Shown one piece after another: positions 10,705-12,709 of a DNA stretch of 12,709 bases. The DNA lies in contig OMQS01000035.1 of the NCBI GenBank assembly GCA_900313295.1, positions 1 to 12,709 of the forward strand. The letters run 5' to 3'. This DNA comes from an uncultured Eubacteriales bacterium (GTDB lineage Bacteria > Bacillota > Clostridia > Oscillospirales > Oscillospiraceae). Numbering within the stretch: position 1 is the stretch's first letter; each line of letters begins with the position of its first letter. The position numbers were made by a program, and so were the translations under genes. The notes beneath the pieces were generated by a model. That model ran no database searches and was not told where the DNA came from. It was given only the letters and a program-made list of their open reading frames with translations.

Positions 10705-12709
10705 TCAGATCTTCTTTCTGCGGACGGCGGGAATCATAGCCAGACCCAGCAGGGCGGCCACGCTCAGGCCGGCATAGAGCATAACGCCCTTATCGCCGGT
10801 CTTGACGCCGCCGGTGGCGGGAATCGTCTTGCTGTCCAGCACATGGCCGCAGTTGTCGCAAATAAGCTCCTCCAGACCGTCCTTGGCAGCGGTGGCGGGA
10901 GTTGTGACCTTCCAGGTGCCCTTGTGGTCGATCTTATCCAGACCCTTCAGCGCTGCCTGCAGCTTGGCGTAGTTGCTGATGCGGCTGATGGCCACGGGGC
11001 TGAGATACCGCACGGCGTCCTCAGCAGCCTTGATGGTGCGGCAGTCGGTGGCGACGACGGCGTCAATGGCCTTCTCAGCGCTGTCCACATAGGCCAGGCT
11101 GTAGTCATCCTCGAAGTACAGGCAGAGCTTGGCGCCGTCCGTCAGGGCAGTAGCGTCCACGGTGGTCATGGGCATGGTGCCGTTCACGGAGAACATCCAA
11201 CCGCAGTAACTCTTGCCGTCGGAAGCCTTGTTGGAGCTGTCGGTGAGGGCAACGCCGGCGGCAGAAGTGACAGAATTGATATACTTTCCGCCGTAGCTGC
11301 TGTCCATGACGCCCAACTTGATGCCCTGGGCGGAGCAGGCCTTGACCAGCGCGTCCAGCACGGTGGCGCCCTTATCCAGGGTAACGGTCAAATCGGTGAC
11401 CCAGGGGGTCAGATTGCCGGCAGCCAGCGTGTGGCACCGGTCTGCCGTCAGCTCGTGAAGGGTATCACCCAGCACGGAAACGGAAACGGTAACGGTGTCC
11501 ACCTCAGAGGGAGCGGTGCCGCCCGTTACGATATTCACACCGAACACCAGAGAATAGCCGTTATAGCTGATGGTGCAAAGCTGGTAGCCCGTCTTGGTCA
11601 GATCCAGTCCGGTAAGAGCGCAGTCCTTAACCATTATCTCCTCCGTGGAAGCATCGGAATAAGTAACCGTGACTTTTTTGCTCAGAATGGTCTGCAAGGC
11701 ACCTCCCTGCTTGATCTTGGAAGCGGTCATGGTATTCAGATCAGGGCAGGAGAGGCGAACAACGCGCTTTTCGCCGGAGAGAACAGGGGCGGACTCGCCC
11801 TGCTTCCAAGGGCTGCTGATGACGGCGGCGTTGAGCTTGGAAACGAGGGATCCGTTGGTCAGCTCGTCCGCAGTAAAGGCGGCCGTCAGCTTTTCGGCGT
11901 CGGCGCCCAGCGGATCATCTACGCGCTTATACTCATCGCTCTTGGTTTCCACATTGACTTCATTCACGGAGCCGATCCCCTTGTCGGCAGAACCGTTCAG
12001 GTAATAGTTATTTGCGATCACATTGTAGCGATCCAGAGAGTTCATGTAGCCGATGATACCGCCCTTGACGCCGTCTTTGTCCGTAGCGGTGATGGTGCCG
12101 GTGGAGTAATTGCCGCGGATGTAGCCGATGCCGTTGTTCCAGCACTGCTTCAGCAGCTCCTCGCCGCCGAAGATGCCGCCCACATTGGTGGCGCCGGTGA
12201 CCTTACCGGTGAAAACGCAGGCCTCCACGGTGGTGGCGGGGGTGTTGGGTGCGGAAACGGCGGAATAGCCGCCGCCCACGATGCCGCCGGCGAACTTGCC
12301 GCTGGCGTACACTTCGCCGGTGAAGGAACAGTTGCGGGTGATGCAGTCTCCCATGGACTGACCCTTGAAGCCCGTGATGCCGCCCACATAGTTGCGGCCA
12401 TAGACCTTGGCGGCGCTGGTGCAGTTTTCAATGGTGCCGTTGACGCAGCCGCCGAAAGAGCCGATCATGTCGTTCATCTTCAGGCCGGTGGGGCCCCAGG
12501 GATAGTTGAAATCGCCCTTCAGCTCCTCCGCCCACTCGGGATAGGTGCCGTCATCGCCGATGACAACGCCCGCTTCCACGGTGCTGTTGCGAATGATGAC
12601 CACGTCCACGCCGGAGGCATAGCCGCCGATGAATCCGGAATACTTGGTGTGGGTGCCGGATTTCAGGGTCACATTGTCGATCTCCACCTTCACGGGGTTA
12701 GCGCGATCC
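10705..12709 (-). CDS. Large cell-surface protein, C-terminal part: GLUG-like repeats, DUF4430-like domain, membrane anchor
   Basis: The frame is open through the right edge, so the true start and N-terminus are missing; about 667 residues are visible. From the N-side: four to five degenerate Gly-rich repeats (about 12060-12709) of the form ..C.FTGKV.G..NVGGI.G, resembling GLUG motifs and probably a beta-solenoid; a Big-like segment (about 11520-11760, KKVTVTYSDASTEEIMV); a DUF4430-like domain (about 11075-11505, with TVLDALVKACSAQGI and GWMFSVNGTMP); and a terminal module with CDNCG (about 10845-10860). The end has IPATGG and VKTGD, a hydrophobic helix (VMLYAGLSVAALLGLAMIPAV) and RRKK, the layout of a sortase or membrane-anchored wall protein. 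A GTG at 12693-12691 is in frame but has no ribosome binding site. The role is likely adhesion or binding of host or food glycans or proteins, which is inference. Confidence 0.87.
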   Translation of the reverse strand, partial: DRANPVKVEIDNVTLKSGTHTKYSGFIGGYASGVDVVIIRNSTVEAGVVIGDDGTYPEWAEELKGDFNYPWGPTGLKMNDMIGSFGGCVNGTIENCTSAAKVYGRNYVGGITGFKGQSMGDCITRNCSFTGEVYASGKFAGGIVGGGYSAVSAPNTPATTVEACVFTGKVTGATNVGGIFGGEELLKQCWNNGIGYIRGNYSTGTITATDKDGVKGGIIGYMNSLDRYNVIANNYYLNGSADKGIGSVNEVNVETKSDEYKRVDDPLGADAEKLTAAFTADELTNGSLVSKLNAAVISSPWKQGESAPVLSGEKRVVRLSCPDLNTMTASKIKQGGALQTILSKKVTVTYSDASTEEIMVKDCALTGLDLTKTGYQLCTISYNGYSLVFGVNIVTGGTAPSEVDTVTVSVSVLGDTLHELTADRCHTLAAGNLTPWVTDLTVTLDKGATVLDALVKACSAQGIKLGVMDSSYGGKYINSVTSAAGVALTDSSNKASDGKSYCGWMFSVNGTMPMTTVDATALTDGAKLCLYFEDDYSLAYVDSAEKAIDAVVATDCRTIKAAEDAVRYLSPVAISRISNYAKLQAALKGLDKIDHKGTWKVTTPATAAKDGLEELICDNCGHVLDSKTIPATGGVKTGDKGVMLYAGLSVAALLGLAMIPAVRRKKI

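Noticed and set aside
12691..12693. GTG as the start codon of the surface protein
   Set aside because: No ribosome binding site before it, the frame stays open to the window edge, and the protein begins in the middle of a repeat with no signal peptide. The gene is cut by the edge.

Overview
The window looks like chromosomal DNA of a Gram-positive gut-type anaerobe of the class Clostridia, most likely an Oscillospiraceae/Ruminococcaceae relative. The reasons are a high GC content with very GC-rich third codon positions, strong AAAGGAGG-type ribosome binding sites, sigma-A promoters with extended -10 boxes, a lipobox substrate-binding protein, a sortase-like C-terminal surface anchor, and the protein families seen. 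No phage, IS element, CRISPR array, tRNA or rRNA was found.

Layout. (1) Positions 1-659, minus: the N-terminal 40% of ATP-dependent PEP carboxykinase (pckA), running off the left edge. (2) 914-1258, plus: a stand-alone ModE-like winged-helix regulator whose start codon coincides with the predicted transcription start. (3) 1436-4515, plus: the most interesting segment. A consensus promoter is followed by a 41-codon leader peptide with a dense Tyr/Phe run, then a 15-bp intrinsic terminator, then a lipoprotein, permease and ATPase of the TrpXYZ/CD0873 ABC transporter family. The leader RNA has the parts of a ribosome-mediated transcription attenuator, so the operon is predicted to be induced by shortage of tyrosine and/or phenylalanine. 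(4) 4638-5539, minus: a Nudix hydrolase translationally coupled to a DUF523/TudS-like Fe-S protein. (5) 5638-6362, plus: a DUF1653 protein translationally coupled to a YgjP-like zinc metallopeptidase. It shares a compact divergent promoter region with (4). (6) 6407-8223, minus: a fold-type I aminotransferase translationally coupled to a YfcE-like phosphoesterase. (7) 8312-9414, minus: an Smr-domain protein followed by an omega-amidase-type carbon-nitrogen hydrolase. (8) 9514-10645, plus: a second YfcE-like phosphoesterase and a Pr6Pr-type membrane protein. Its promoter lies back-to-back with that of (7), with both -35 boxes inside one palindrome. (9) 10705-12709, minus: the C-terminal part of a large cell-surface protein (GLUG-like repeats, a DUF4430-like domain, a membrane anchor), running off the right edge.

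Gene pairs are packed with 4-8 bp overlaps, and three convergent junctions carry hairpins that could terminate transcription in both directions. Most of the window is core and accessory metabolism. The novelty is concentrated in regulation: the aromatic-amino-acid attenuator, a candidate leaderless mRNA, and two divergent promoter pairs with abutting or overlapping -35 boxes.
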